From contig NZ_JAMOKO010000011.1 in NCBI RefSeq assembly GCF_023656745.1, positions 33,473-97,472 of the forward strand: a stretch of DNA of 64,000 bases, in the 5' to 3' direction. Below the pieces are notes generated by a model, which saw nothing but the letters and a program-made list of their open reading frames with translations, did no database searches and had not been told where the DNA came from. Position numbers and translations under genes: made by a program. Source of the DNA: Collinsella sp. BG-O-102 (GTDB taxonomy: Bacteria > Actinomycetota > Coriobacteriia > Coriobacteriales > Coriobacteriaceae). Positions 33,514 to 42,003 of the stretch are shown here, one piece after another (the stretch's first letter is position 1; each line of letters begins with the position of its first letter).

Positions 33514-33645
33514 TAGTCGTTGGGGACGTTCTTAAATGACTAGTCATAAGGGACACTCTTGCTGGCACTTGGGGACAGTCCCTAAGTGCCAGCAGATTGG
33601 GACACTCCTTTGCAAGATGGCGCTGAAGATTGTCCCCGACGACTA
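33514..33645. repeat. Nested inverted-repeat cluster
   Basis: Outer arms TAGTCGTTGGGGAC (33514-33527) and GTCCCCGACGACTA (33632-33645) enclose a second repeat, GCTGGCACTTGGGGAC with GTCCCTAAGTGCCAGC (33561-33593). It belongs to the TTGGGGAC family seen at 30371 and 46648. It lies in the 343-base gap between the reductase and tgt, which holds no gene. Confidence 0.65.
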
Positions 33646-33740
33646 GTCGTTTAATGCACCAGTTTCTGTCGAGTCGGTGCTCTTTGCGGGTTGCCCGTAT
33701 AATGGTTTGCGTATGAACCGCAACCAAGGAGTTCCAGTTT

Positions 33741-34880
33741 ATGGACCAGAGCCTTTTTAAATTCGATCTGATCGCCGAGGATCCGACCACGCACGCGCGC
33801 GCCGGCGTGCTACATACCCCGCACGGCGACATCGAGACGCCGATTTTCATGCCCGTGGGCACCAAGGCAAACGTCAAGGGTATTCCTACCGAGACCGTCA
33901 AACAGCTCGGCGCCCAGATCGTGCTTGCCAATACCTATCACCTGTCCATGCGTCCCGGCGAGGACACCATCGCCGAGCTGGGCGGACTGCACAAGTTTAT
34001 GAACTGGCATGGCCCCATTCTTACCGACTCGGGCGGCTTCCAGGTGTTCAGCCACAACGACGCCGTCAAGCTCACCGACGAGGGTGTGCGCTTTATCGTC
34101 AACGATTACGACGGTCGCCACGTGTTCTGGACGCCCGAGGACAACATGGAAATCGCCATGAAGCTCGGCTCCGACATCTGCATGCAGCTCGACCAGTGTC
34201 CGGGCTATCCCGCCACGCGCGCCTACGTTGAGCGCGCCGTTGAGCTGTCGAGTATGTGGGCCGAGCGCTGCTATAAGGCGCATACCCGCGACGACCAGGC
34301 GCTCTTTGGCATTGTTCAGGGCGGCATGCACCTAGATCTGCGCCTGCGCTCGCTGCGCCATTTGGAGGAGTGCGGCGACTTCCCCGGTTACGGCATCGGC
34401 GGCTACTCGGTGGGCGAGGACCACGAGACCATGTTCGAGACCCTGGCACCGCTCGTAAGCGAGTACATGCCCAAGCACAAGCCGCGCTACCTGATGGGCG
34501 TCGGCAACCCCACCACCCTCGTGCGCGGTGTGGGCGTGGGCATCGACATGTTCGACTGCGTGCTGCCGACGCGCACGGGCCGCATGGGTACGGCGTTCTC
34601 CAGCGAGGGTCGCCTCAACTTCCGCAACGCGCGCTTTGCGCACGACGACGGCCCCATCGATCCCACCTGCACCTGCCCGGTGTGCACGGGCGGCTACAGC
34701 CGCGCACTCATTCGCCACATGGTCACGCAGAAGGAGATGCTCGGCGGCATTCTGCTGTCGATGCACAACATCTACTACCTGCTCAACCTTATGCAGCGTG
34801 CCCGCCAGGCCATTATCGAGGGCCGTTACGGCGCGTTCGTGAGCGACTGGATGAACAGCCCTGCCGCGGTGGATTACTAA
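33741..34880 (+). CDS. tgt: Queuine/preQ1 tRNA-guanine transglycosylase
   Basis: 379 residues, normal. Tgt swaps guanine-34 for preQ1 in GUN-anticodon tRNAs. Visible motifs are LANTYHLSMRPGEDTI near 66, TDSGGFQVFSHN near 95 with the general-base/nucleophile-region Asp, PVGTKANVKG near 36, the GGYSVGEDHE loop near 220, and the zinc site CTCPVCTGG with the following His (RALIRH) near 310. The start follows AAGGAG with 9-base spacing. queH and queA lie about 4.3 kb upstream on the same strand, separated by the IS200, coiled-coil and reductase genes. Confidence 0.97.
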   Translation: MDQSLFKFDLIAEDPTTHARAGVLHTPHGDIETPIFMPVGTKANVKGIPTETVKQLGAQIVLANTYHLSMRPGEDTIAELGGLHKFMNWHGPILTDSGGFQVFSHNDAVKLTDEGVRFIVNDYDGRHVFWTPEDNMEIAMKLGSDICMQLDQCPGYPATRAYVERAVELSSMWAERCYKAHTRDDQALFGIVQGGMHLDLRLRSLRHLEECGDFPGYGIGGYSVGEDHETMFETLAPLVSEYMPKHKPRYLMGVGNPTTLVRGVGVGIDMFDCVLPTRTGRMGTAFSSEGRLNFRNARFAHDDGPIDPTCTCPVCTGGYSRALIRHMVTQKEMLGGILLSMHNIYYLLNLMQRARQAIIEGRYGAFVSDWMNSPAAVDY

Positions 34881-35029
34881 GGGCGACAGACACGCTTGCA
34901 GAGCGTGGGCAACGGCAATGGTCGAGCGCCAGCCGGTCGTCGCATTCGCTGACACCGGCTGCGCGACCGCTGACCGATAGCTTGCAAGTGCTTGATGTAT
35001 CGTGGGTACCATACCGAATAGTTGATGCT

Positions 35030-35070
35030 CGGGCGGGTGTTTGACGCATGGCGTCGATCCCGCCCGTTTC
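35030..35070 (+). terminator. Hairpin with inner stem just before the LOG gene
   Basis: CGGGCGGG (35030-35037) pairs with CCCGCCCG (35059-35066) and an inner GACGC/GCGTC stem sits in the loop; TTTCTATTTT follows. It ends the tgt transcript or works as an attenuator, since the LOG ribosome site starts directly after it. Confidence 0.65.
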
Positions 35071-35090
35071 TATTTTCGATAGGAGCACCC

Positions 35091-35849
35091 ATGATTAAGA
35101 ATGAGAACGTCGAGGGCGAGCCCGCCTACGACGAGACGTACCGCCGCGGCCCCGTGGTCATGCGCGGCCCCATGATTCCTAAGGACAACACCTACGCCAA
35201 CCTGCTGGCGCCCGAAGATTCAACCGACTGGTTGCATGCCGATCCGTGGCGCGTCCTTCGTATTCAGGCAGAATTCGTCGATGGCTTTGGCGCGCTTGCC
35301 GAGCTCGGGCCCGCGGTGACCATCTTCGGCAGTGCCCGCACGCCCAAGACCGATCCGCTCTACAAGGCGGCGCGCACGGTCGGCCGCAAGATCGCGCAGC
35401 GCGGCGTGGCGGTTATCACCGGCGGCGGCCCCGGCATTATGGAGGCGGCCAACAGGGGGGCGGCGAGTGCCAACGGCAAGTCGGTCGGCTTGGGTATCGA
35501 GCTTCCGCACGAGCAGGGGCTCAACAAATACGTGAACCTGGGTATGGACTTCCGCTACTTCTTTGTGCGTAAGACCATGTTCGTTAAGTACAGCTCGGGT
35601 GCCATCGTGTTCCCCGGCGGTTTCGGCACGCTCGACGAGATGTTCGAGGTGCTCACGCTGGTGCAGACGCACAAGGTCAAGCGCATGCCGCTCGTACTGG
35701 TGGGCAGCGAGTACTGGCAAGGCCTGTTCGACTGGCTCAACGGCCCGGTGATGGATGCCGGCATGATTAGCCCGCTCGATCCAGACCTCGTCCACATCAC
35801 CGACGACCTCAACGAGGCCGTCGACATCGCCCTGAGCGGGTTGATATAG
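35091..35849 (+). CDS. LOG family protein (cytokinin riboside 5'-monophosphate phosphoribohydrolase-like)
   Basis: 252 residues from ATG 35091 (AGGAGC). LOG proteins (TIGR00730, often called lysine-decarboxylase-like) hydrolyse nucleoside 5'-monophosphates such as AMP to the base and ribose phosphate. The two signatures are both present: GGGPGIMEAANRGA near residue 112 and PGGFGTLDEMFEVLTL near 178, with the catalytic Arg and Glu they contain. TIFGSART near 76 marks the Rossmann-type strand. It follows an apparent attenuator hairpin. The bacterial role is often nucleotide pool or stress-related; substrate is not established here. Confidence 0.92.
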   Translation: MIKNENVEGEPAYDETYRRGPVVMRGPMIPKDNTYANLLAPEDSTDWLHADPWRVLRIQAEFVDGFGALAELGPAVTIFGSARTPKTDPLYKAARTVGRKIAQRGVAVITGGGPGIMEAANRGAASANGKSVGLGIELPHEQGLNKYVNLGMDFRYFFVRKTMFVKYSSGAIVFPGGFGTLDEMFEVLTLVQTHKVKRMPLVLVGSEYWQGLFDWLNGPVMDAGMISPLDPDLVHITDDLNEAVDIALSGLI

Positions 35850-35880
35850 GGCGAGCGTGCCTGTCGTTGTAGTATTGTGA

Positions 35881-35936
35881 ATGGCAGACTGATGCTATTT
35901 AACATCAGTCTGCCATCTAAATTGGGTATACTGATG
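35881..35936 (+). promoter_or_regulatory. Toxin-antitoxin operator/promoter
   Basis: Perfect 14-base arms, ATGGCAGACTGATG (35881-35894) and its inverse (35903-35916), with an 8-base spacer, and a third half-site ACTGATG near 35930 next to a TATACT minus-10 box. Typical of an autoregulated TA promoter. The palindrome could also end the LOG transcript. Confidence 0.65.
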
Positions 35937-35962
35937 CAAAAGACGAGGCGAGGAGGTCGCGT

Positions 35963-36262
35963 ATGTCCACTGCAACGGTTAAGCCTACGACGGTTCGCAT
36001 CGAAGAGGGGCTCAAGGAGCAGGCGACTGAGTTCTTGGATACGGTTGGTCTAAGTCTCAATTCGTATCTCAACCTTGCTGTTCGGCAGCTGGTAAATCAG
36101 CGAAAGATTCCTTTTGAGATCGTAGGAAGGGCAGAGGTGCCCAACGAGGCGACGAGACGCGCCATGGTGATCGCCGAGGCTCATGAGTTGGGGATTTTGA
36201 CGGACGACAGCCCGTCATTCAATAACGCTGATGAGCTTATATCGTTCCTCGATGAGGACTAG
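35963..36262 (+). CDS. RelB/DinJ-family antitoxin
   Basis: 99 residues. The N-terminus TTVRIEEGLKEQATEFLDTV is the ribbon-helix-helix DNA-binding start of DinJ-type antitoxins, then SLNSYLNLAVRQLVNQRKIP and a flexible C-terminus (NNADELISFLDED) that would wrap the toxin. GAGGAGG precedes the ATG. It begins 26 bases after a palindromic promoter and ends 2 bases before the toxin gene, the normal autoregulated order in type II modules. It neutralises the toxin and represses the operon. Confidence 0.92.
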   Translation: MSTATVKPTTVRIEEGLKEQATEFLDTVGLSLNSYLNLAVRQLVNQRKIPFEIVGRAEVPNEATRRAMVIAEAHELGILTDDSPSFNNADELISFLDED

Positions 36263-36264
36263 CG

Positions 36265-36573
36265 ATGTTTGAGATTAAAGTCGAGGCTCAGTTTAAGGCG
36301 GATTACAAACGGACGATGCGCATCCATCCGCAGCTAAAAACCGAGTTTAGGGCGGCGGTCGCAGAGCTTGCAGCTCACGGCTCGCTTCCCGCGGAATATG
36401 GCGCCCATGAGCTTTCAAACCCGGGCGGCAACTACAACGGCCACATCGATTTCCATCTATCCGATGGCTTGGTCGACGTGGTCGTTCTCTACTTGCCGCA
36501 TAAGACTAATCCTGTGATCCGGCTGGTCAGAATGGGCTCTCATGAGGAGCTGTTCCAGGGTCCGCAGGGCTGA
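36265..36573 (+). CDS. YafQ/RelE-family toxin (mRNA interferase)
   Basis: 102 residues. RelE/YafQ toxins cut mRNA in the ribosomal A site. FKADYKRTMRIHPQLKTEFR near 11-30 is the first helix, HELSNPGGNYNGHIDFHLSD near 50 carries the conserved YafQ-type loop with His, and VVVLYLPHKTNPVIRLVRMGSHEELF near 72-97 includes the C-terminal beta strands and the His seen before the last helix in YafQ. Antitoxin start and toxin start are separated by 2 bases, with tight coupling. Immediately after comes a REP-like repeat and then a DegV gene on the other strand. Confidence 0.9.
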   Translation: MFEIKVEAQFKADYKRTMRIHPQLKTEFRAAVAELAAHGSLPAEYGAHELSNPGGNYNGHIDFHLSDGLVDVVVLYLPHKTNPVIRLVRMGSHEELFQGPQG

Positions 36574-36586
36574 TTGCCGATTTCTA

Positions 36587-36653
36587 AGTTGCGGTGGAAT
36601 AGGGATTGATTGGCGGCTAATAAGCCAAAAACAGTCCCTATTCCACCGCAACT
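36587..36653. repeat. REP-like inverted repeat of the AGTTGCGGTG family, copy 2
   Basis: Perfect 19-base arms (36587-36605, 36635-36653) reading AGTTGCGGTGGAATAGGGA with an inner TTGGC/GCCAA stem. It fills the gap between convergent toxin and DegV genes. Confidence 0.8.
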
Positions 36654-36666
36654 GATGTGGGCGTCC

Positions 36667-37527
36667 CTAGTGAGTTGGCTGGTAGCGGGGGCAGTAGCTG
36701 ATGGCGATGGCGTCGACGCCTACGTGGGTGGCGATGGTGCAGCCGATGGGGCCGGTGCCGGCGTCTACGTAATCCTGACCCGCGAGTGCCTCGTTGACAA
36801 GCTCCTGCTCCTCGGCGGCGCCGGTCGTGAGCACGCGCACGCTGGAGCCCGGATACTCGGCCAAAAATGCGAGGCAATCGGCCATGGTGTTGGTAACGAT
36901 GCGCTTGGCACCGCGGCCCTTTTTTATGGCCTTGATCTCGCCCGATTTCCACTCCGGCGAAACGGCCAGGCGAATGCTGAGCATTTGCGTGAGCTGGCCG
37001 GCGAGCTTGGGCGCGCGGCCGTTCTTAACGAGATTCTCGAGCGTGCGGGGAATCAGCAGCAGGTGGGCGTCGGGCAGCGTCGCGCGGATCTGCGCCTCGG
37101 TCTCGTCCAGGCTGCGGCCGTCCTCGCGCATGGCCAGCGCGTACTCCACCAGCAGGCCCTCGGCGCCCGAGCCGGTGCGCGAGTCGATGCAGCGCACGTC
37201 GAGCTCGTGCGTTTCGGCCGTCAGGCTGGCGTTGGCATAGCAGGCGGACCACTCGCTGCACAGCGAGATAAAGATGGCGCTATCGTGGCCGTCGGCGCGC
37301 ACGCGGTCAAAGAGTGCCTTGAACTCGCCGGCGCTCGGCTGCGAGGTGTGCGGCAACTCCTCGGAGCCAGCCATGCGGGCGACGTATTCCTCGGCGGTAA
37401 TCTGCACCTGGTCGAGCAGGTCCTCGCCCTCGATAATCACATGTAGCGGAATCACGTAAATGCCGAGCTCTTGGGCGCGGGCGGGGGAGATGTCCGACGT
37501 GGAGTCGGTTATGATGGCAAAAGACAT
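36667..37527 (-). CDS. DegV family fatty-acid-binding protein, copy 2
   Basis: 286 residues from ATG 37527 (GAAAGGTGC). The N-terminus FAIITDSTSDISPARAQELG is canonical DegV, with SEELPHTSQPSAGEFKALFD near 72, FISLCSEWSACYANASL near 94 replacing the usual LSSxLSGTY loop, and IGCTIATHVGVDAIAISY near the C-terminus in place of the GPGxxG signature. It is therefore more divergent than the copy at 21114 and may bind a different lipid. A divergent HAD phosphatase gene sits upstream. Confidence 0.92.
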   Translation of the reverse strand: MSFAIITDSTSDISPARAQELGIYVIPLHVIIEGEDLLDQVQITAEEYVARMAGSEELPHTSQPSAGEFKALFDRVRADGHDSAIFISLCSEWSACYANASLTAETHELDVRCIDSRTGSGAEGLLVEYALAMREDGRSLDETEAQIRATLPDAHLLLIPRTLENLVKNGRAPKLAGQLTQMLSIRLAVSPEWKSGEIKAIKKGRGAKRIVTNTMADCLAFLAEYPGSSVRVLTTGAAEEQELVNEALAGQDYVDAGTGPIGCTIATHVGVDAIAISYCPRYQPTH

Positions 37528-37683
37528 AATTGCACCTTTCGTTGGGGCGCGGCAGCGCCGCCTTCTGAGAGCAAAGTGCGACAAGTATAGTGGAGTCGTT
37601 CCACATTTATAGGTTCAATTGTTGAATAGTCAACAGTTTGAAGTGTCGGTGTGGAAATCGTCAACTGGGGAAGAGGGATGCCG

Positions 37684-38346
37684 ATGGAGGCGCTGGAGAT
37701 ATGCAAGCGGCCGGTCGTGCTGTTTGATTTCGATGGCACGGTGGCAGATACGGGTCGAGCGGTGATGACCTCGACGCGCAAGACGTTGGCCGCGCGCGGG
37801 TTTTCGGAGGCGCAGATGGGTGACCTGCGTCGCATGATCGGGCCTCCGCTGTGGAAGAGCTTCCACGACTTTTACGGCTTTACGCGCGAGGAGTCGCTTG
37901 TGGTGGCCGACGAGTACCGTGCCTTTTTTGATGAGCTGGGACCGGAAGAGTATCCCGTGTTCGATGGAATCCCCGAGCTGCTCGATGGCCTTGTCGCGCA
38001 GGGGCATCGCTTGGCCGTGGCGACGTCACGCATGGAGGCAAAGTGCATTGACATGGTGGGCGAGCTTGGGCTTTCGCAGTTTGAGGCGGTGGTTGGCATG
38101 AATCCGCCGCAGGGACGCGAGACCAAGGCCGATTCGGTTCGCGATGCCCTGGCGGCCCTCGGCGCGACGGCCGACGATGCCGTGATGATCGGCGATCGCT
38201 TTAACGATGTGGAGGGCGCGCACGCGATGGGCGTGCCGTGCATCGGCATCTATTCGGGCGCGGCAGCGCCGGGGGAGCACGAGGCCGCGGGCGCCGATGC
38301 GGTGGTGCACTCGGTGGCCGAGCTTGCTAAACTTTTCGCTATCTAA
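37684..38346 (+). CDS. HAD-family phosphatase (phosphoglycolate phosphatase-like)
   Basis: 220 residues from ATG 37684, with AGAGGG 6 bases upstream; ATG 37678 directly abuts that site. HAD motif I is VLFDFDGTVADT near 15 (two Asp nucleophile/acid), motif II LAVATSRME near 107, motif III Lys in GRETKADSVRDAL near 141, motif IV MIGDRFNDVEGA near 160. A helical cap lies after motif I. Likely substrates are small phosphates such as phosphoglycolate or pyrophosphate; not determinable. It sits divergent from DegV with an inverted GTTGA/TCAAC motif (about 37619-37635) between. Confidence 0.92.
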   Translation: MEALEICKRPVVLFDFDGTVADTGRAVMTSTRKTLAARGFSEAQMGDLRRMIGPPLWKSFHDFYGFTREESLVVADEYRAFFDELGPEEYPVFDGIPELLDGLVAQGHRLAVATSRMEAKCIDMVGELGLSQFEAVVGMNPPQGRETKADSVRDALAALGATADDAVMIGDRFNDVEGAHAMGVPCIGIYSGAAAPGEHEAAGADAVVHSVAELAKLFAI

Positions 38347-38401
38347 TAGACATAATGTGAGGGGCGGGCGTACCCGTCGCTCATTGGTAAGGAGGTCGTC
38401 C

Positions 38402-39838
38402 ATGAATCAGGTGGAGCAGAGCGTCGCTGAGTATGTCGACGAGGTCTGGGAGGATGTCGTCGCTGATATCGAGCAGCTGGTGAGTTATCCTTCCGTGGCA
38501 GTTTCTGCCGATGCGGAGCCCGGCGCGCCGTTTGGCCGCCCGGTCCGTGACGCGCTCGATTGCGCGCTCGGCATTGCGCAGAAGCTCGGCTATCAGACGA
38601 GCGACGACGAGGGCTATGCGGGAATCGCCGATATCCCGGGCCGCGGCGACAAGCAGCTCGCGACTATCTGCCACGTGGACGTGGTTCCCGCCGGCCCTGG
38701 CTGGAACACCGACCCGTTCGCGATGGAGCGTCGCGAGGGCTGGTTGCTCGGTCGCGGCGTGATCGACGACAAGGGCCCGGCAGTGCTGTCGCTTTATGCC
38801 GGCGCGTACCTGCTCAAGCACGGCATTGTGCCGCGCTACACCTTCCGCGCGCTGCTGGGCTGCGATGAGGAAGTGGGCATGTCCGACGTTCACCATTATC
38901 TGGAGAACTACCCCAACCCTGACTTTCTGTTTACGCCTGATGCCGAGTTCCCGGTCTGCAATGCCGAGAAGGGCCAGTTTGGGGCGACGTTCGTGAGCCC
39001 CAAGATCGACGGCGGGCGCATCGTGTCGTGGAGCGGCTCCGAGGCGAGCAATGCCATTCCGTCGCAGTCCATCTGCGAGCTTGCGATTGCCGCCGATGAG
39101 CTGCCGGCGCCCGTTGAGAACGTCGACCGCCTGGAGATCACGGCGCTTGATAACGGGCATGCGCAGATTTTCGCCCACGGTATTGGCGGCCACGCTTCGA
39201 TGCCTGAGGGCACCATCAACGCCGTCGGCCTGATCGTGACGTACCTGCGCGAGGCCGAGGACGCGTTTGGTGCCCGTGACGAGCGCCTGCTGACGCCTGC
39301 CGAGCACGAGTTCGTCAAGTTCCTGGCCTTTGTACATGCAGACGCCTATGGCCGCGGCCTGGGTATCGATGCGACGAGCTCGGCGTTTGGCCCGCTTACC
39401 TGCAACGCTGGCGTCATCCGCGTGGCGGATGGCCATATTGAGCAGGTCATCGACGTGCGCTTCCCCGACAGCACGAGCGCCGATACCATCCGCGAGCAGC
39501 TCGAGCCGCTTGTGGGGCGCTTTGACGTGACGTGTCGCGTGGGTCATGCAAAGGTGCCGTTCTCGGTCTCTGCCGATGATCCGGCCGTGAAGGCGCTTAT
39601 TGATACCTATAACGAGTTTACGGGCAAGCATGCTGAGCCCTTTGCCATGGGCGGCGGCACGTACGCGCGCAACTTTGCCCGCGCCGTCTCGTTTGGCCCC
39701 GAAGAGACCGGCCTGGAGCTGCCCGCGTGGGGCGGCCAGATGCACGGCCCCAACGAGTGCGCCAACGAGGACCAGCTTAAACAGGCGCTCAAGATCTATA
39801 TTGTTGCGATCCTCCGTTTGAATGAATTAGAGCTTTAA
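38402..39838 (+). CDS. M20-family dipeptidase (PepV-like)
   Basis: 478 residues from ATG 38402, just behind AAGGAGG; the longer frame upstream is rejected. Zn-dependent M20 peptidases of this type cleave dipeptides and some beta-Ala dipeptides. The metal and catalytic motifs are ICHVDVVPAGPG near 84 (His and Asp), GRGVIDDKGPAVLS near 115 (bridging Asp), LLGCDEEVGMSD near 153 (general-base Glu pair), and GGGTYARNFARAVSF near 415 with a late MHGPNE His. The C-terminal regulatory domain is in place. It ends with the GGTTACG hairpin and a REP-like repeat, then the pst operon. Confidence 0.95.
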   Translation: MNQVEQSVAEYVDEVWEDVVADIEQLVSYPSVAVSADAEPGAPFGRPVRDALDCALGIAQKLGYQTSDDEGYAGIADIPGRGDKQLATICHVDVVPAGPGWNTDPFAMERREGWLLGRGVIDDKGPAVLSLYAGAYLLKHGIVPRYTFRALLGCDEEVGMSDVHHYLENYPNPDFLFTPDAEFPVCNAEKGQFGATFVSPKIDGGRIVSWSGSEASNAIPSQSICELAIAADELPAPVENVDRLEITALDNGHAQIFAHGIGGHASMPEGTINAVGLIVTYLREAEDAFGARDERLLTPAEHEFVKFLAFVHADAYGRGLGIDATSSAFGPLTCNAGVIRVADGHIEQVIDVRFPDSTSADTIREQLEPLVGRFDVTCRVGHAKVPFSVSADDPAVKALIDTYNEFTGKHAEPFAMGGGTYARNFARAVSFGPEETGLELPAWGGQMHGPNECANEDQLKQALKIYIVAILRLNELEL

Positions 39839-39856
39839 GGTTACGCGGTTTCCCAA
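39839..39856. repeat. Partial copy of the stop-adjacent GGTTACG repeat
   Basis: GGTTACGCGGTTTCCCAA starts directly after the dipeptidase TAA, as at 29424 and 33399, but its 3' arm is missing and the sequence changes into a REP-like repeat four bases later. Confidence 0.55.
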
Positions 39857-39860
39857 TCTT

Positions 39861-39927
39861 AGTTGCGGTGGAATAGTTCCTAGAATGGGCCATTTGATGG
39901 CCGAGCAGGAACTATTTCACCGCAACT
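39861..39927. repeat. REP-like inverted repeat of the AGTTGCGGTG family, copy 3, terminator-like
   Basis: Arms of 21 bases (39861-39881, 39907-39927) with one mismatch, and an inner GGCC/GGCC stem. TTGTTTTTATT follows, so here it probably terminates dipeptidase transcription. Two short TTATTxGT-type repeats lie between it and pstS. Confidence 0.75.
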
Positions 39928-40131
39928 TTGTTTTTATTGGTGTAAAAGGTGCGCCATGTTCGGCGCTGGATTGTTATTCGTTTGTAAAGGCCGTGCTGCG
40001 CTTGCGGTAAGGGTCTATCAGATGCCCGTAAAAAACCGCAGTTGGCGCGGGCGCTGCCCGGTCGGGGTCGTATCTTTCCAAACAGCAAAGCGGGCAGGGT
40101 GCCCGCGAATCGCATGTATGAAAGGAAGATC

Positions 40132-41070
40132 ATGCTCGATCAGGCTTATTCTCGTCGTCAGTTCCTCGGCCTCGCTGGTGGTCTCGCCAGCATCGTCGGT
40201 CTCGGCCTCGTTGGTTGCGGCGGCTCCGGCGCATCCGACGCCGCCGACAAGGGTAGCGCTGCTGCTGCCGAGTCCGTCTCCGGCGAGGTGACCTACGACG
40301 GCGCCTCTTCGTTCCAGGCTCTCGTCGAGGCTGCTGCCGAGAAGTTCATGGACGCCAACCCCGACGTCTCCATCTCCGGTTCGGGCAACGGTTCGGGCAA
40401 GGGCCTGACCGCTGTCGCCGCCGGCACCGTCACCATCGGTAACTCCGACGTCTTCGCGGAGACCAAGCTCGAGGCCGACCAGGTCAAGAACCTCGTCGAC
40501 CACGAGGTCGCCGTCGTGGGCATGGGCCCTGTCGTCTCCAAGAACGTCAAGGTCGACGACCTGTCCCTCGAGCAGCTCAAGGGCATCTTCTCCGGCCAGA
40601 TCACCAACTGGAAGGAGGTCGGCGGCGACGACGCTACCATCGTCGTCCTCAACCGCAAGGCAGGCTCCGGTACCCGCGCCACCTTCGAGGCTGCCGTCTT
40701 TGGCGACGAGGCCGTCGACTTTAAGGGCGACGCCGAGCTCGACAAGTCCGGTGACGTCCAGACTCAGATGGGCAGCACCGACAACGCCATCTCTTACCTG
40801 GACTTCTCGCACTTCGATGACTCCAAGTTCAATGCCATCAAGGTCGAGGGCGTGGAGCCCAAGAGCGCAAACGTCACCGACGATTCCTTTAAGATTTGGG
40901 CTACCGAGCACATGTACTGCGCGAAGGACGCCGACGAGGCCACCAAGGCCTTCCTGGAGTTCATGCTTTCCGACGACGTCCAGGGCAAGCTCGTCGAGGA
41001 GCAGGGCTTCATTCCCGTCTCTGCCATGAAGGTCGTCAAGGACGCCAGCGGCAAGGTCTCCGCTAAATAA
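40132..41070 (+). CDS. pstS: Phosphate ABC transporter substrate-binding lipoprotein PstS
   Basis: 312 residues from ATG 40132 (GAAAGGAAG). The N-terminus has a twin-arginine motif, YSRRQFLGLAGG, and a lipobox LVGCGGSG, so it is a Tat-exported lipoprotein. Binding-site segments characteristic of PstS appear as SGSGNGSGKGLTAVAAGTVTIGNSDV near 83, PVVSKNVKVDDLSLEQLKGIFSGQITNW near 137, and VVLNRKAGSGTRATFE near 175. It binds inorganic phosphate at the cell surface and delivers it to PstCA. First gene of a pstSCAB operon; a clean PHO-box could not be identified in the upstream region. Confidence 0.95.
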   Translation: MLDQAYSRRQFLGLAGGLASIVGLGLVGCGGSGASDAADKGSAAAAESVSGEVTYDGASSFQALVEAAAEKFMDANPDVSISGSGNGSGKGLTAVAAGTVTIGNSDVFAETKLEADQVKNLVDHEVAVVGMGPVVSKNVKVDDLSLEQLKGIFSGQITNWKEVGGDDATIVVLNRKAGSGTRATFEAAVFGDEAVDFKGDAELDKSGDVQTQMGSTDNAISYLDFSHFDDSKFNAIKVEGVEPKSANVTDDSFKIWATEHMYCAKDADEATKAFLEFMLSDDVQGKLVEEQGFIPVSAMKVVKDASGKVSAK

Positions 41071-41094
41071 GTAATCGCCCCGGAAAGGTTTGCA

Positions 41095-42003
41095 ATGGCA
41101 AAACAGCTGCCAAAGCGCGACCTTGAGAACGTAGGCCTGGGCGTCACGGGCGCGTGCGTAGCGCTCGTGACGCTTGTCGTTGCCGCGCTCATCTTTATGG
41201 TCGCCCAAAAGGGCCTCTCGGCATTTGTTAAGGACGGCGTTTCGGTCGTCGAGTTCTTCACCGGCACCAAGTGGGACCTGGCCAACACGGCCGAAAACGG
41301 CCTGCCCTATACCGGCGCCCTGCCTCTGATCATCACCTCGTTTGCGGTCATGGTGCTCTCCACGCTCATCGCGCTGCCCATCGCCATCGGCTCTGCCATC
41401 TTTGCGGTCGAGATTAGCCCTAAGTTTGGCTCCAAGGTCTTTCAGCCGCTTATTGAGCTTTTGACCGGCATTCCCTCGGTCGTCTTTGGCCTGATCGGCT
41501 TTCACGTGGTCGTTGGCCTCATGAAGAGCGTTTTCCACGTGAGCACGGGTCTGGGCATCTTGCCCGGCGCCATCGTACTGGCCGTCATGATTCTGCCGAC
41601 GATGACTACGCTTTCGGTCGACGGCCTGCGCGCCGTGCCCGATAGCTACCGTCAGGGCTCGCTCGCGCTGGGCTACACCCGCTGGCAGACCATCTGGCAC
41701 GTGGTGCTCAAGAGCGCTATGCCATCGCTCATGACCGCAGTCATCCTTGGCATGACCCGCGCCTTTGGCGAGACGCTCGCCGTGCGCATGGTTATCGGCG
41801 GCATCGAGGCCATGCCGACGTCGCTGCTGTCGCCTGCGTCCACCATCACCACCACGCTTACCACGTCCATGGCGGTCTATGCCGAGGGTTCGGCCCAGGA
41901 CGACGTCTTGTGGGCGCTCGGCCTGCTGCTGATGGGCATGAGTCTCATCTTTATCCTGATCATCCATCTCATCGGCCGCAAGGGGGCGAAGGCTCGTGGC
42001 TAG
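41095..42003 (+). CDS. pstC: Phosphate ABC transporter permease PstC
   Basis: 302 residues with six TM helices. One half of the high-affinity phosphate channel. GLPYTGALPLIITSFAVMVLSTLIALPIAIGSAIF near 70 starts the core, and the EAA-type loop is seen as GYTRWQTIWHVVLKSAMPSLMTAVILGMTRAFGETL near 190-225, which touches PstB. 24 bases from pstS, with AAAGG before the start. It overlaps pstA by 8 bases, so translation is likely coupled. Confidence 0.95.
   Translation: MAKQLPKRDLENVGLGVTGACVALVTLVVAALIFMVAQKGLSAFVKDGVSVVEFFTGTKWDLANTAENGLPYTGALPLIITSFAVMVLSTLIALPIAIGSAIFAVEISPKFGSKVFQPLIELLTGIPSVVFGLIGFHVVVGLMKSVFHVSTGLGILPGAIVLAVMILPTMTTLSVDGLRAVPDSYRQGSLALGYTRWQTIWHVVLKSAMPSLMTAVILGMTRAFGETLAVRMVIGGIEAMPTSLLSPASTITTTLTTSMAVYAEGSAQDDVLWALGLLLMGMSLIFILIIHLIGRKGAKARG

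Noticed and set aside
39940..40131. PHO-box search in front of pstS
   Set aside because: No convincing tandem GTTCA/CTGTCA-type repeat; TTATTxGT-type repeats are only suggestive.
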